Shown here: positions 1 through 9,054 of the stretch, piece by piece
Numbering within the stretch: the first letter of the stretch is position 1
Layout: each line of letters opens with the position of its first letter
Source: Vibrio aerogenes
GTDB lineage: Bacteria > Pseudomonadota > Gammaproteobacteria > Enterobacterales > Vibrionaceae
NCBI RefSeq assembly: GCF_024346755.1
Contig: NZ_AP024862.1
Span: 1,178,001-1,242,000, forward strand
DNA length: 64,000 nt
Reading direction: 5' to 3'
Position numbers and translations under genes: made by a program
The notes under the pieces: generated by a model
Database searches by the model: none
The model's input: the letters and a program-made list of their open reading frames with translations, nothing else
What the model was told of the DNA's origin: nothing

Positions 1-411
1 AAAAAAAAGTTATATCTACCAGTCGATGGCGCATTTATTTTTATCATCAAACAGACAAAAAACTTTAATATTAATTACAAAATTATCGGATGCGATCAAA
101 ATATTAATTTAGATAAATAACTCTAATTATAATATTAATAATATACGACTTGCTGAGATCAAATATATACCCAAGCTATCTGAAAATGCATGTCACCTGA
201 AACTGGATGTTCAGACCACATCAAGCAGCATTGCGGAAAAACCATTCTGTGAACTACTTCTTGTTACCATTGTTTTTATCAAAAACTACAATTGCACAAA
301 ACCCCGCGCAACCATATGATAAACATATATATTTACCCAGTATTATTCACAAAATAGAATAACAATAAGAATAATTATTGACAAATCAGTAGACACAGAA
401 GGACGTACACT
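1..411. other. AT-rich intergenic region upstream of the first chemoreceptor
   Basis: No gene was recognised. The stretch is very AT-rich. It carries a fragment resembling the end of the palindromic repeat found at 18852-19132 (see 166-190). The last 50 bases should hold the promoter and leader of the chemoreceptor gene, with AAGGACG about 8 nt before its ATG serving as ribosome binding site. Confidence 0.5.
166..190. repeat. Degenerate copy of the MITE-like terminal repeat
   Basis: These 25 bases begin TATACCCAAG and end AATGCA. They match the 25-bp terminal repeat at 18852-18876 in about 20 of 25 positions by eye. No partner inverted copy is visible before the gene at 412, so this may be a solo end or a decayed element. 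Chance similarity in AT-rich DNA is possible, though the TATACCCAAG core is exact. Confidence 0.35.
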
Positions 412-2277
412 ATGATTAAGAAGTTGAATATTTTTACAATTGCCGTTTCCTTTGTACTCATGGCGTTAGTCATTGCTCTTGGTTATTTTTATCTTGAAGG
501 ATGGAAGAACCAGCGAACCGTGAACAACGATACTCAGTCAAAACAGATGTTACTTACGCTGCTGGACTATGCAGAATCACAGGCCACTCATCAGGCTGAA
601 GAAGTCGCTTCTCAAATGGCGGATGGGTTTGACTCATTTTCTGATGAAACCCTGAAATACAAAATCAGGCTGATAGAAAAAGCCAACCCGATGTTCTCTT
701 ATGCGTTCTTTGCTTTCCCGGATGGCCGGGTGCTGAAAAGTGATGGTTACATTCATGGCTTTAATGCCAAAAAATCGCAGCGGGAATATTATGTCAGAGG
801 GTTTGGGCATGCAGAAAGCGGATTTGTCACCCAACCCTATAAAAACGCCAGTGGCGGCACTTCTGTCGGGATTGTTGCTGCGGTTCAGAAAAGCAACAAG
901 ATTTCAGCACTGTTAGTGATCATCATTGATCCCCTTTCCCTGATGCCGGAAACGGGGAATACGTTTGTGATGAGCCAGCCTAATGGTGATGTATATCTGG
1001 CAGATGGTGCAGTGAAAGCGTGGATTGGCAAAAACATCTTTGAAATTAAGCCTGATTTTAAACAGATCAGTGTCGGCGATAAGCCATTTATGCATCAGAG
1101 CCCTGACGGTGAGTGGTTCAGTGTCACGAAAAATACTTTGGAAAACGGTAATATTTTCTGGAACCTGACGAATCAGGAAGAAGCAGTGCATTTATCTGAC
1201 GCCATCCTTTACAGTATTTTACTGATCTCCGTTTTTTATATGTCAGCGAATGCAATCGTTCTCTTTATCGCCCTGAGAAGAGAGCTCAGGCATATGCCTC
1301 AAACAGTTTCCGTGATTCATGATATGTCTCAGGGGGATTTTTCAGCCAAAGCTATCCCTTCTTCCGCTAACGAGCTGGACATCATCAACGAAGCGGTGGA
1401 TACCCTGCAAAACGAGATATCCAAGATTGTCCGGGTTTCTGAACAGAGTATGGATGAACTGGCGCAGAATCAGCGTAATATTACAGAGATTGTGCAGCGC
1501 AACCTGCAGCATTGTGATCAGGAACTCTCTGCTGTTGAACAGGTGGCGACAGCGGCTACGGAATTGTCTTCGACAGCGGCAGATGTGGCAATGAATGCTT
1601 CGCATGCCGAAGAAGCGACATCCGGTGCCATGGATGTGATTACCGCCAGTTCAGAGACGCTTAAACGCTCTGAAGATATTACACAGCAGGTCCGGACCTC
1701 CATGCTTGAGTCAACCGGTACGGTGAACGAATTACGGATTCATTCAGAGAAAATCAGCCAGGTGATTGAAGTGATTAATTCAATTTCTGAGCAAACCAAC
1801 CTGCTGGCCCTGAATGCAGCCATTGAAGCAGCCCGTGCGGGAAGCTATGGACGTGGCTTTGCGGTAGTCGCCGATGAGGTCAGAGCACTTGCGGCAAAAA
1901 CACAACAGTCCACGGTCGATATTCAGAACATTATCCAGCAGTTACAGGCGCAATCCAGAAAAGCGGATGAGTCGATGCAACAAAACTCCGGGTTGATGGA
2001 AGAAGCCAATGCCATCTCTGATGAATTATCAGCGGCCTTCCAGAGCATTGCTGAGAAAATCGCAACAGTCTCCGAAATCAATACGCTGGTCGCGACGGCA
2101 TCCGAAGAACAAAGCTCAGTGACACAGGACATTTCAAAACAAATCGAAGATATCAGCCATATTGTTCATATCAATCAGGAAGATACGACTAAAACATCTC
2201 AGTTTAATAATGATATCTCACAGCTGACACAACAACTGGCAAATGAGTTGTCATTCTTCCGGATGAAGCAGGGATAA
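412..2277 (+). CDS. Methyl-accepting chemotaxis protein (double-Cache type)
   Basis: A 621-residue transmembrane chemoreceptor that senses a periplasmic ligand and controls CheA through CheW. A first membrane segment lies at about residues 7-27. A periplasmic domain of about 235 residues follows, of a size and pattern that suggest dCache. The second membrane segment is at about 265-287, then a HAMP region and a long coiled-coil signalling domain. The conserved hairpin tip (core [20 protein letters not shown]) is near residues 458-478. No C-terminal CheR-binding pentapeptide is visible. It appears to be monocistronic, as is usual for Vibrio receptors. Its ligand cannot be told from the sequence. 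The window holds two more receptors, at 15114 and 20775. Confidence 0.95.
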   Translation: MIKKLNIFTIAVSFVLMALVIALGYFYLEGWKNQRTVNNDTQSKQMLLTLLDYAESQATHQAEEVASQMADGFDSFSDETLKYKIRLIEKANPMFSYAFFAFPDGRVLKSDGYIHGFNAKKSQREYYVRGFGHAESGFVTQPYKNASGGTSVGIVAAVQKSNKISALLVIIIDPLSLMPETGNTFVMSQPNGDVYLADGAVKAWIGKNIFEIKPDFKQISVGDKPFMHQSPDGEWFSVTKNTLENGNIFWNLTNQEEAVHLSDAILYSILLISVFYMSANAIVLFIALRRELRHMPQTVSVIHDMSQGDFSAKAIPSSANELDIINEAVDTLQNEISKIVRVSEQSMDELAQNQRNITEIVQRNLQHCDQELSAVEQVATAATELSSTAADVAMNASHAEEATSGAMDVITASSETLKRSEDITQQVRTSMLESTGTVNELRIHSEKISQVIEVINSISEQTNLLALNAAIEAARAGSYGRGFAVVADEVRALAAKTQQSTVDIQNIIQQLQAQSRKADESMQQNSGLMEEANAISDELSAAFQSIAEKIATVSEINTLVATASEEQSSVTQDISKQIEDISHIVHINQEDTTKTSQFNNDISQLTQQLANELSFFRMKQG

Positions 2278-2310
2278 GCCAAAACATCCTATTGAACAGT
2301 GAGTGGAAGG

Positions 2311-2353
2311 ATATTGAAAAAATAGTGAAAGAATATTGAAACAATAGTCAAAT
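2311..2353. repeat. Imperfect 22-bp tandem duplication
   Basis: A motif starting ATATTGAAA.AATAGT.AAA occurs twice head to tail with a 22-bp period, just after the chemoreceptor stop codon. A GC-rich stem (CCGGCTC at 2358-2364 pairing with GAGCCGG at 2377-2383) follows but lacks a T-run, so terminator function is unclear. Confidence 0.4.
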
Positions 2354-2445
2354 CAACCCGGCTCAGTCTGGCGACGGAGCCGGTAATTCGACTGACTACA
2401 GAACGGGATTCCGGTCTGAATCGTGTCACCAGAGTAACGGGGAAG

Positions 2446-2946
2446 TTATTGAGCGTTGACCTTTTCCTCTGGTGTTTTCTCTGTGACCTCATGGAACTGA
2501 ACCGCCTCAACACCCCGGTCAGCCGGCCGGACCACGACTGTTCTTGCTATCAGATCATGCCAGCCCTGCTTTTTGCTGTTAAATGCAACCCAAATAAAAC
2601 CAAGGCAAAGAGGAAAGGCGCTGATGTAGTAGGCAAAATAACGCAAAACAGACCGGGGAACCGATAAGGGTTCTCCGGTTTTTGCATCCAGAACCTGTAA
2701 TTTTAATGCCATTTTACCGGGGGTCGCAGAGCGGTAAACCCAGAATGCCACCGTTGCCGCCAGCGGGAAAATCCAGTTCAGTAAAATATTCCAGACACTG
2801 AAAAAAGGAACCCCGCTACTGAAAGAGAAACCGCTATAAGCCCAGCGCAACAAAGGCGCACTGATTAATAAAAACAGAAATGTATCAATACATGTCGCGC
2901 CAAACCGTACCCAGAAACCGGCATATTCTAAGGTTTTTTCTTTCAT
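2446..2946 (-). CDS. RDD-family membrane protein
   Basis: A 166-residue inner-membrane protein of the RDD family, whose members are poorly characterised and are sometimes linked to Na+ tolerance or transport. An Arg at residue 14 and an Asp at residue 21 lie in the first hydrophobic helix (GFWVRFGATCID), giving part of the family signature. Two further membrane segments are near residues 45-68 and 105-125. The family motif P.K....L.V.D..TG is present between them. I chose the second ATG because AAGGA lies 6 nt before it and abuts the first ATG. The gene is convergent with the chemoreceptor. The tail is charged and cytoplasmic. Confidence 0.85.
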   Translation of the reverse strand: MKEKTLEYAGFWVRFGATCIDTFLFLLISAPLLRWAYSGFSFSSGVPFFSVWNILLNWIFPLAATVAFWVYRSATPGKMALKLQVLDAKTGEPLSVPRSVLRYFAYYISAFPLCLGFIWVAFNSKKQGWHDLIARTVVVRPADRGVEAVQFHEVTEKTPEEKVNAQ

Positions 2947-3096
2947 TACCATTCCTTACCTGAAGCCTGCCTTCAGGAATCCGCTGCAACGAGTCGCCTG
3001 AAAGACTGAATGGCGGTTAGACAACAGAGACAGGGAAATAGTTGCCCGGCAGGAGCGAATGAATGGCCAGAGTCCGGATGCTCCTGCGTGGAAAGA

Positions 3097-3122
3097 AAAA
3101 TACCCGGCAAACCGGGTATTTT
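3097..3122. terminator. Bidirectional rho-independent terminator
   Basis: AAAATACCCGG (3097-3107) pairs with CCGGGTATTTT (3112-3122) around a 4-nt loop. A-rich and T-rich flanks suit termination of the methyltransferase transcript on the minus strand. Confidence 0.7.
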
Positions 3123-3130
3123 GACAAGGG

Positions 3131-3155
3131 ATGATTTTTCAGCATGAAAAATCAT
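3131..3155. other. Perfect 11-bp hairpin
   Basis: ATGATTTTTCA (3131-3141) and TGAAAAATCAT (3145-3155) form a perfect stem with a 3-nt loop, a few bases from the preceding terminator and just after the methyltransferase gene. It may be an additional weak terminator. Confidence 0.5.
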
Positions 3156-3203
3156 CAAAAAAGCGGAATAATGAAGCCGTACACGCCGGCACTGCCAGCC
3201 TGA

Positions 3204-3785
3204 TTATTTGGTTGCGATTCCCATCATCACCGAGATTTGTTTATGCCCGCAAGTGATTTTAAAAACCCTTGATACATGCACATCCGCAAAACCAGCCTGA
3301 ATCAGTTCATCCTGCATTTCTACCATACCGACACCGGATGCCCGGTCTTCATCATCAGAAATAAAATCCCAGTGAACAAACTGTCCGCCTTGATCTAACA
3401 GCGAATAAGCCACCGTCAAAGACTCCGCCAAATGTGGCAGCCAGCCACATACAGAACACGCAACAATCAGGTCAAACTGTTTCCGGAATGCCGGATGTTG
3501 TGCCACCAGTCCGCGGGTTAACGAGTCAACCACAGGTTCAACATTCACCAGCTCTTTTTTATCCAGTTCTTCAATCATGGACTCAGAAGCATCCAAGGCA
3601 ACAATTGACTTTGCATGAGGAGAAATGAACTGGCTCAATAATCCGGTACCACAGCCAAAATCCAGCACATGGCAGCCTTCCGGAGACACTTTCTTCATCA
3701 ATTCAGCAAAGGCTTTTTCTGCAAACTCAATGTTCGATTCGTCTTTTTCCCATGTGATTGCGAGTTGATCCCAACCCTCTGCCAT
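3204..3785 (-). CDS. Class I SAM-dependent methyltransferase
   Basis: A 193-residue soluble protein with a Rossmann-type methyltransferase fold. The SAM-binding motif I is clear near residues 42-52 (VLDFGCGTGLL), followed by an acidic motif II (IVALDAS). The substrate is not evident. The family includes small-molecule, quinone and protein methyltransferases. The start was set at MAEGWDQ because GGAGG lies about 5 nt upstream of that ATG; an ATG four codons earlier overlaps this ribosome binding site and is unlikely to be used. It is transcribed alone, with hairpins downstream at 3097-3155. Confidence 0.85.
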   Translation of the reverse strand: MAEGWDQLAITWEKDESNIEFAEKAFAELMKKVSPEGCHVLDFGCGTGLLSQFISPHAKSIVALDASESMIEELDKKELVNVEPVVDSLTRGLVAQHPAFRKQFDLIVACSVCGWLPHLAESLTVAYSLLDQGGQFVHWDFISDDEDRASGVGMVEMQDELIQAGFADVHVSRVFKITCGHKQISVMMGIATK

Positions 3786-3978
3786 TCTGACCTCCATCCA
3801 ACTTCATTCATTCGGGTATGCCATCAAGAATAAACCAAAACAACCTTTCCTTCATAGAGTTACCTGATACCTGTATCAAGAATTGCTTCACATATCGCAA
3901 CAAATTCACGGAAAAGCCTGCAATCGCTCAGCAAACAGGCAATTCTGGTCAATCAAGCCCTTGATGAGCAGAGCAGAA

Positions 3979-4509
3979 TTACAACTCAGACTGGTAATCT
4001 TCCAGTTGATTCCCATACAGTACATACGCCGCCTCTCCCAAATCAAGGTTGACGGTTTCCGTTTTCAGGTATCCCACCACATTCACAATATCCCACAACT
4101 TTTTGATGGGAGCGCCATCTTTAAATTTCACATAAATAATCTGATTGGGTGGCGGCGGCGGCACGTGGATACAGGCACCGAGAAATGGCACCAGCAAAAA
4201 TTCTGTCACGGATTTATCATCGCCTTCCAGCGGAATCACAAATCCGGGAATTTTAATCAGCCGGTTATTCAGCTCATGACGTACACTGCCAATTTTCATC
4301 TGAGGCGGCGTATCGTCATCATGATCAACCGGTGTATCATCGACCACCGGCACCTGCATACGCTCTTTTTCAGGGATCAAATCTTCCCAGTTCAGCGCCA
4401 TGACTTCGGACTGTGTTTCTTTGGCTGCGATCGCCCATCCTGCGTTGTATAAACTACTGATCAGACAGACCAGCAAACATACCCATTGTACTTTTTTAAA
4501 TTGCTTCAT
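3979..4509 (-). CDS. Exported DUF3299 protein
   Basis: A 176-residue protein with an N-terminal signal sequence (hydrophobic residues about 9-28, ending near AIA). The rest is a DUF3299 domain: ALNWEDLIP, then GFVIPLEGD, FLLVPFLGACIHVPPPPPNQ and a C-terminal beta-rich part. DUF3299 proteins are periplasmic or lipoprotein-like and of unknown function, often found near transport genes for metals or near ABC exporters. Here the gene stands alone, divergent from the alkaline phosphatase gene. GGAG lies 7 nt before the ATG. Confidence 0.85.
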   Translation of the reverse strand: MKQFKKVQWVCLLVCLISSLYNAGWAIAAKETQSEVMALNWEDLIPEKERMQVPVVDDTPVDHDDDTPPQMKIGSVRHELNNRLIKIPGFVIPLEGDDKSVTEFLLVPFLGACIHVPPPPPNQIIYVKFKDGAPIKKLWDIVNVVGYLKTETVNLDLGEAAYVLYGNQLEDYQSEL

Positions 4510-4608
4510 TCAGACACTCCAAGACGTATGACTTTGGCCATTTTTCATTAATTGTTATGTTATAACATGCTGAAAATAATAATAAAAAATTGTTACAAAC
4601 ATGAAAGC

Positions 4609-4645
4609 TTCATCATTTTTTCATAAATAATTCATATAAATAACA
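4609..4645 (+). promoter_or_regulatory. Probable Pho box array upstream of phoA
   Basis: TTCAT occurs three times at an exact 11-bp spacing (4609, 4620, 4631), each followed by an A/T-rich tetramer or longer. PhoB binds direct repeats with an 11-bp period (consensus around TGTCA), so this is a plausible binding array. It lies about 80-110 bp before the phosphatase start. The sequences depart from the ideal CTGTCAT, hence the moderate confidence. Confidence 0.5.
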
Positions 4646-4722
4646 GTTAATAAGTGAGAATTATTTACAGATTTCCAAGCATTGATAGCGGAAATCAAAA
4701 GACAATAAAACGGAGAATTTCT

Positions 4723-6204
4723 GTGAAACGTAATATCCTGTTAGCGAGTGGTATTTTAGCGTCTCTTGCTGGTTGTACAGCCAACCATTCTTATGTTGAT
4801 GCCCCACAAAAAAATGATGCGTGGTTTGTGGAAGCGCAACAACAAATCGCCAAAGCAAAAGCGAATAAGCCCATTGATAAACCAGCAAAAAACGTTATTT
4901 TGTTTGTCGGTGACGGCATGAGTATCGGCACAATCACAGCCGCCCGGATTTTTGAAGGACAACGCCGGGGCATGATGGGAGAAGAGTATAAACTCGCCTT
5001 TGAACAAATGCCTTATGTGGCTTTATCCAAAACATATAATACAGATGCGCAAACACCTGATTCAGCAGGTACAGCCTCTGCCATGGTGACCGGAGTCAAA
5101 ACCAAGCAAGGCGTGATCAGTATTAATGACAATGTCCAGCGCGGATTCTGCAATACCCAAAAGGGAAATGAAGCTAAAACTGCCTGGGAAATGGCGGCTG
5201 AGAAAGGCCTGTCAGTGGGCGTCGTTTCAACGGCCCGTATCACGCACGCAACACCGGCAACCGCTTATGCACACAGTGCAGACCGGAACTGGGAAGATGA
5301 TGCGAAGCTTCCAAACATTGCTAAAAATCAGGGTTGTGTGGATATTGCAAGCCAGCTGATTTCATTTAACGATGGCAAAGGTTTGGATGTTGTGCTTGGT
5401 GGCGGCCGCCGTGAATTCATTCCCAAAACAACCATCGACCCTGAAGGCAAGAAAGGGAAACGGAAAGATGGCCGTAATCTGATTGAAGAGTGGCAGGCCA
5501 TGCATCCGGACGGTGCTTATGTTTATGACAAAGCCGGTTTCGATGCCATTGCGCCAAACACGAAAAAAGTCTTTGGTCTGTTTGAAAGCAGCCATATGAA
5601 ATATGAAGCCGACCGCCGTGATGGTGAACCTTCTCTGGCAGAAATGACCTCAAAAGCAATTGATGTGCTGTCACAAAATAAAGACGGATATATCCTGATG
5701 GTTGAAGCTGGCCGGATTGACCACGCGCACCATGCCGGCAATGCAGCCCGTGCTCTGGCAGATACCGTCGCTTATGATGATGCGATTAAAGCTGCGCTGG
5801 ATAAAACAAATGCGAAAGATACGCTGATTATCGTAACTGCTGACCATGCGCATACGTTGATTTCAAATGGTTATGCGGACCGTGGTAATCCGATTCTTGG
5901 TTTATCGAAGAAAAACGGTAAATACAGCAAAGATAAATATGGCAAACATTATACAACTCTGGCTTACGGTAATGGTCCGGGTGCAGTGAAAAAAGCCGCG
6001 GGTTCACGCCATAATCCGACTCAGGAAGAAGTCCTGAAGCTGGATTACAAGCAACAGTCGCTGATCAAACTGGATTCTGAAACACACTCAGGTGAAGATG
6101 TCGCTATCTTTGCCCGCGGACCAGAAGCTTACCTGTTCCAGGGCGCTGTTGAGCAGAATTACATTTTCCATGTCATGAATGAAGCACTCGGACTGACGAA
6201 GTAA
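4723..6204 (+). CDS. phoA: Alkaline phosphatase, predicted lipoprotein
   Basis: A 493-residue phosphomonoesterase of the PhoA fold that should release phosphate from organic esters outside the cytoplasm. Visible features are the first metal ligand region FVGDGM (Asp64), the nucleophile segment TPDSAGTAS (Ser114), VEAGRIDHAHHAGN, TADHAH and ETHSGEDV, together covering the Zn and Mg ligands. The N-terminus is a lipoprotein signal, with lipobox LAGC and acylated Cys18, which is unlike soluble E. coli PhoA. The start is GTG at 4723, with GGAG 7 nt upstream; a longer in-frame GTG at 4654 has no ribosome site and would mask the signal peptide. A Pho box array and a terminator flank the gene. Confidence 0.93.
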   Translation: MKRNILLASGILASLAGCTANHSYVDAPQKNDAWFVEAQQQIAKAKANKPIDKPAKNVILFVGDGMSIGTITAARIFEGQRRGMMGEEYKLAFEQMPYVALSKTYNTDAQTPDSAGTASAMVTGVKTKQGVISINDNVQRGFCNTQKGNEAKTAWEMAAEKGLSVGVVSTARITHATPATAYAHSADRNWEDDAKLPNIAKNQGCVDIASQLISFNDGKGLDVVLGGGRREFIPKTTIDPEGKKGKRKDGRNLIEEWQAMHPDGAYVYDKAGFDAIAPNTKKVFGLFESSHMKYEADRRDGEPSLAEMTSKAIDVLSQNKDGYILMVEAGRIDHAHHAGNAARALADTVAYDDAIKAALDKTNAKDTLIIVTADHAHTLISNGYADRGNPILGLSKKNGKYSKDKYGKHYTTLAYGNGPGAVKKAAGSRHNPTQEEVLKLDYKQQSLIKLDSETHSGEDVAIFARGPEAYLFQGAVEQNYIFHVMNEALGLTK

Positions 6205-6235
6205 CTGTCCGAAATACCAGCTCACATCATATCAG

Positions 6236-6265
6236 ACCGCCCGCATCATACCGGGCGGTTTTTTG
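6236..6265 (+). terminator. Rho-independent terminator of phoA
   Basis: ACCGCCCG (6236-6243) pairs with CGGGCGGT (6252-6259), followed by six T residues. Confidence 0.9.
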
Positions 6266-6390
6266 TTTTATTTATCTGAATATCCCAGGGGATGAAACTT
6301 GCTCCCTGTTTCTCTTAGCGTTAGAGTGCATGACTCAGATCAGTAATCAGTTGAATATCTATCTCAAATCATAGAAGGAAAAGAATCACC

Positions 6391-6687
6391 ATGTCTCAAT
6401 TCTGTTTAATTGCTGAAATTCAGGCACATCAAGGTAAAGCCGAAGCCATTGAAGCCCAGCTGAAAATACTTGTTGAAGCATCAAGAAAAGAAGAAGGATG
6501 TGTCGCTTACGAATTATACCGGGATGAAACGAAAGCGGATTTGTTCATTATGCGGGAAATTTGGGCATCGGAGCAGGTACTGGAGCAACATCAGCAAACC
6601 GCACACTTCCAAAACTTTGTCGCTGTTGCTGAAAAAGAAAATTTAATGGCCTCTCTGGTTGCCAGACCATTAACGCTGGTCGTCTGA
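6391..6687 (+). CDS. Antibiotic biosynthesis monooxygenase (ABM) domain protein
   Basis: A 98-residue protein forming a single ABM (dimeric alpha-beta barrel) domain. Family members are small putative quinol monooxygenases, such as YgiN-like proteins, or stress-related enzymes. The typical pattern is visible: an N-terminal strand FCLIAEIQAHQG, then EGCVAYELYRDE and FIMREIWAS, and a conserved His in the HQQTAHFQNF helix. AGAAGGAA lies before the ATG. The gene is flanked by terminators and appears monocistronic. The substrate is unknown. Confidence 0.85.
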   Translation: MSQFCLIAEIQAHQGKAEAIEAQLKILVEASRKEEGCVAYELYRDETKADLFIMREIWASEQVLEQHQQTAHFQNFVAVAEKENLMASLVARPLTLVV

Positions 6688-6767
6688 TGAATACCAATTC
6701 CACTGATTTTCTCATCAGGTATTTGATGTGATTGGTATAAGGCACTTTGGTAAAAGCCTTCCGATAT

Positions 6768-6790
6768 AAGCCTGCCGCAGGCAGGCTTTT
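6768..6790. terminator. Bidirectional terminator between ABM and DMT genes
   Basis: AAGCCTGCC (6768-6776) pairs with GGCAGGCTT (6780-6788) around a 3-nt loop, followed by TT. It serves the convergent ABM and transporter genes. A looser inverted pair ATACCAAT/ATTGGTAT spans about 6691-6739 just before it. Confidence 0.7.
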
Positions 6791-6798
6791 ACTTTGCT

Positions 6799-7782
6799 CT
6801 ACGCTGCGGACGCCCCGGCCATATTGTCAGTCTCTTGTGCAATTGCTTTTCGCTTCGCGTTGACCTTACTCAGCACCTGAATACTGATTGCAGACAAAAC
6901 CACCATTGCCATTCCTGCAAGGCTCAGCCAGTCTGCAGATGCTGCATGAATCACATCCGGCCACCAGTTCATGAAAACACAAAGGCCAATCATCAAAAAT
7001 GTAACCACGGGAGTCATCGCAATCACTGAACTGACCTGAACAGTTTCCCAGTAGCGCAGTGCCTGAGCAAAAGCACCATAAGCGATGATTGTGTTCAGAC
7101 AGCAGAAAAGCACAATCATCATATCTTCTGCGGATAACCGGGTTAACCCCGCCGGTGAAGTAAAAGGTAACATGACAACCATCGCAAACAGATAGATAAA
7201 CAACAGGATATTGGATGAGTCCAGCCGGCTGAATAAAGACTTCTGGACTAACGCATAACAGCACCACGACAGTGAAGAAACCAGAATGATCAGCATGCCT
7301 GTGATTAATGTGGCTGTTTCCTGCTCAGCGCCCCCTTCAACCACCGGATGGAAAAAGATCACCAGTCCGGCAAACAGACAGGCGAAACAAAACCACTGCA
7401 TCCGGGAAATATATTCTTTAAAGACAATCAGCCCGCCCAAAGATAAAAACAGCGGAGAAACCTGCATGCATAACTGGCTGGCTTCGGGGGTCAGGTATAC
7501 CAGGCTCCAGGCATAACAGGTGTAGTTGATAATCAAGAAAGTTGCAGCCAGCGCCAGCCTCAGCCACTCTTTTTTTGATAACCCCTGAAACTGAATCAGC
7601 TTGTTCTTACGCTGTTGCAACAGAAGCACAATGACACCTGCGACCATAAAACGAAACCAGGTTAACGTCACCGGGTCAGTAAAATCAGCCGTCAGTTTTA
7701 ATGCAATCGCCAACATTCCCCAAAATAACGCAGTGGTACAACTGAAAAATAAACCATAAATAAATCCGCGAGATGCATTCAC
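6799..7782 (-). CDS. EamA/DMT-superfamily transporter
   Basis: A 327-residue inner-membrane protein with about ten hydrophobic helices and two EamA repeats (about residues 10-140 and 165-305). DMT family members export amino acids, purines or other small metabolites. AGGAG lies before the ATG. The gene is divergent from the LysR regulator at 7898, which probably controls it through the palindrome in the shared 115-bp gap. The C-terminus is short and charged. The substrate is unknown. Confidence 0.9.
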   Translation of the reverse strand: MNASRGFIYGLFFSCTTALFWGMLAIALKLTADFTDPVTLTWFRFMVAGVIVLLLQQRKNKLIQFQGLSKKEWLRLALAATFLIINYTCYAWSLVYLTPEASQLCMQVSPLFLSLGGLIVFKEYISRMQWFCFACLFAGLVIFFHPVVEGGAEQETATLITGMLIILVSSLSWCCYALVQKSLFSRLDSSNILLFIYLFAMVVMLPFTSPAGLTRLSAEDMMIVLFCCLNTIIAYGAFAQALRYWETVQVSSVIAMTPVVTFLMIGLCVFMNWWPDVIHAASADWLSLAGMAMVVLSAISIQVLSKVNAKRKAIAQETDNMAGASAA

Positions 7783-7852
7783 AACCGGCTCCTGATTTCC
7801 TGATACGCTCTAACTGATACCTCTATCATGCAGTTCTCTTTTTTGATTATCC

Positions 7853-7882
7853 AATGCATAATATTCCTAACTATTATGCATT
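7853..7882. promoter_or_regulatory. LysR-type operator palindrome
   Basis: AATGCATAATA (7853-7863) and TATTATGCATT (7872-7882) are perfect inverted arms separated by 8 bp. The arms include the T-N11-A arrangement expected of LysR regulators. The site lies 16 bp before the regulator start and in the shared promoter region with the divergent transporter, so autoregulation plus control of the transporter is likely. Confidence 0.7.
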
Positions 7883-7897
7883 AACCGGGATTTAGTC

Positions 7898-8845
7898 ATG
7901 TTATCAGCGGAGTTACAACACTTAGATATGAAATCATTGATGGGGCTGCTCTATCTGCTGGAAGAAAGAAACGTCGGGCGGGCAGCAAACCGGCTGTTTC
8001 TCAGCCAGTCCGCCATGAGCCGGTTACTGCAGCGACTCCGTGACGCATTTCATGATCCGCTATTTATCCGGACATCAAAAGGCATGATCCCGACCGCCAA
8101 AGCAACAGCTCTGGAACGTCCCATCCGGGTGATGATCGAAAATATGGCCGGTCTGACCTCACCTCAGCGTTTTTCTCCGGAAAACACAGACCGGACTTTT
8201 CGTCTGCAAACCACACACTACCAGGCACAGGCTTACGTCCCTTTTATCGCATCTCAGTTTTATCAGCATGCGAGACATGCGTCACTTGAAACCAGTACAG
8301 TGACAGAAACCAGCCTGCTGCACACCACAGATAATCATGCCGATGTGGTGTTATGCAGTGAATATATTCAGTTACCGGGCTCTTATGAACGCCAGTTACT
8401 GGGGCATGAAAAGTTTGGCTGTATTATGTCGGCCACCCACCCGCTGGCACAACAATCTTCGATTACACTGGATGACTATCTGAATTATCACCATATTCTG
8501 GTCAATATCGGCGGCAGCTCGCGGATTTACATGAATGATGCCCTTGCCGAGCGGGTCCGGGAGCGTCATTTTACTTTCCGGACCCCTTATTTTCTGGCAG
8601 CACTGGCAACGGTCGGAAGAACGGACCTGCTGCTGAGTTCCAGCCGGTTACTTGCAGAGCGGTTTCAGGAACAATTTAATCTGGTCATCCATGATCTGCC
8701 CTTTGAATTTCCCGACCCACGCTATTACATCTGCTGGCCAAAAGCCATGGCCGAAGATCCCGGCGGACGCTGGTTCCGTCACTTGTGTGGTGATGTTGTC
8801 CGGAATAACATACCCTATCCGTCATCTGACGATAAAACTGAGTGA
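7898..8845 (+). CDS. LysR-family transcriptional regulator
   Basis: A 315-residue regulator with an N-terminal winged helix-turn-helix (about residues 11-70; RNVGRAANRLFLSQSAMSRLL is the recognition part, read here in pieces) followed by a periplasmic-binding-protein-like effector domain. The family binds T-N11-A sites and responds to small molecules. It is divergent from a DMT transporter, which is the obvious target. The effector is unknown. Ribosome binding site is weak (GGGAT upstream). Confidence 0.93.
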   Translation: MLSAELQHLDMKSLMGLLYLLEERNVGRAANRLFLSQSAMSRLLQRLRDAFHDPLFIRTSKGMIPTAKATALERPIRVMIENMAGLTSPQRFSPENTDRTFRLQTTHYQAQAYVPFIASQFYQHARHASLETSTVTETSLLHTTDNHADVVLCSEYIQLPGSYERQLLGHEKFGCIMSATHPLAQQSSITLDDYLNYHHILVNIGGSSRIYMNDALAERVRERHFTFRTPYFLAALATVGRTDLLLSSSRLLAERFQEQFNLVIHDLPFEFPDPRYYICWPKAMAEDPGGRWFRHLCGDVVRNNIPYPSSDDKTE

Positions 8846-9054
8846 GGAAAATAAGGTTTACATGCATAAAAATATAAATCAAGTGAATGATTCATCAAAT
8901 TTATTGTTCTATTGATTCTGCTAGTTCTGTTTTTTTATATGTCAATATTGATGCCTTTTGTTTCATAAAAAACGATAAATTTCTTGATTTAACTCACATT
9001 GCTATTCAGATGGGACTATTAGACTGAGATCACTCTTTCTATATGGATGTTGCC

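Noticed and set aside
2973..3158. 61-codon minus-strand frame before the RDD gene
   Set aside because: It overlaps two terminator-like hairpins and shows no conserved features.
3883..4452. 189-codon frame on the plus strand opposite the DUF3299 gene
   Set aside because: It is fully antisense to a gene with a signal peptide and family match, and has no ribosome site or recognisable domain.
4654..4722. Upstream extension of phoA from GTG 4654
   Set aside because: GTG 4723 has a good ribosome site and gives a proper lipoprotein signal; the extension would bury it.
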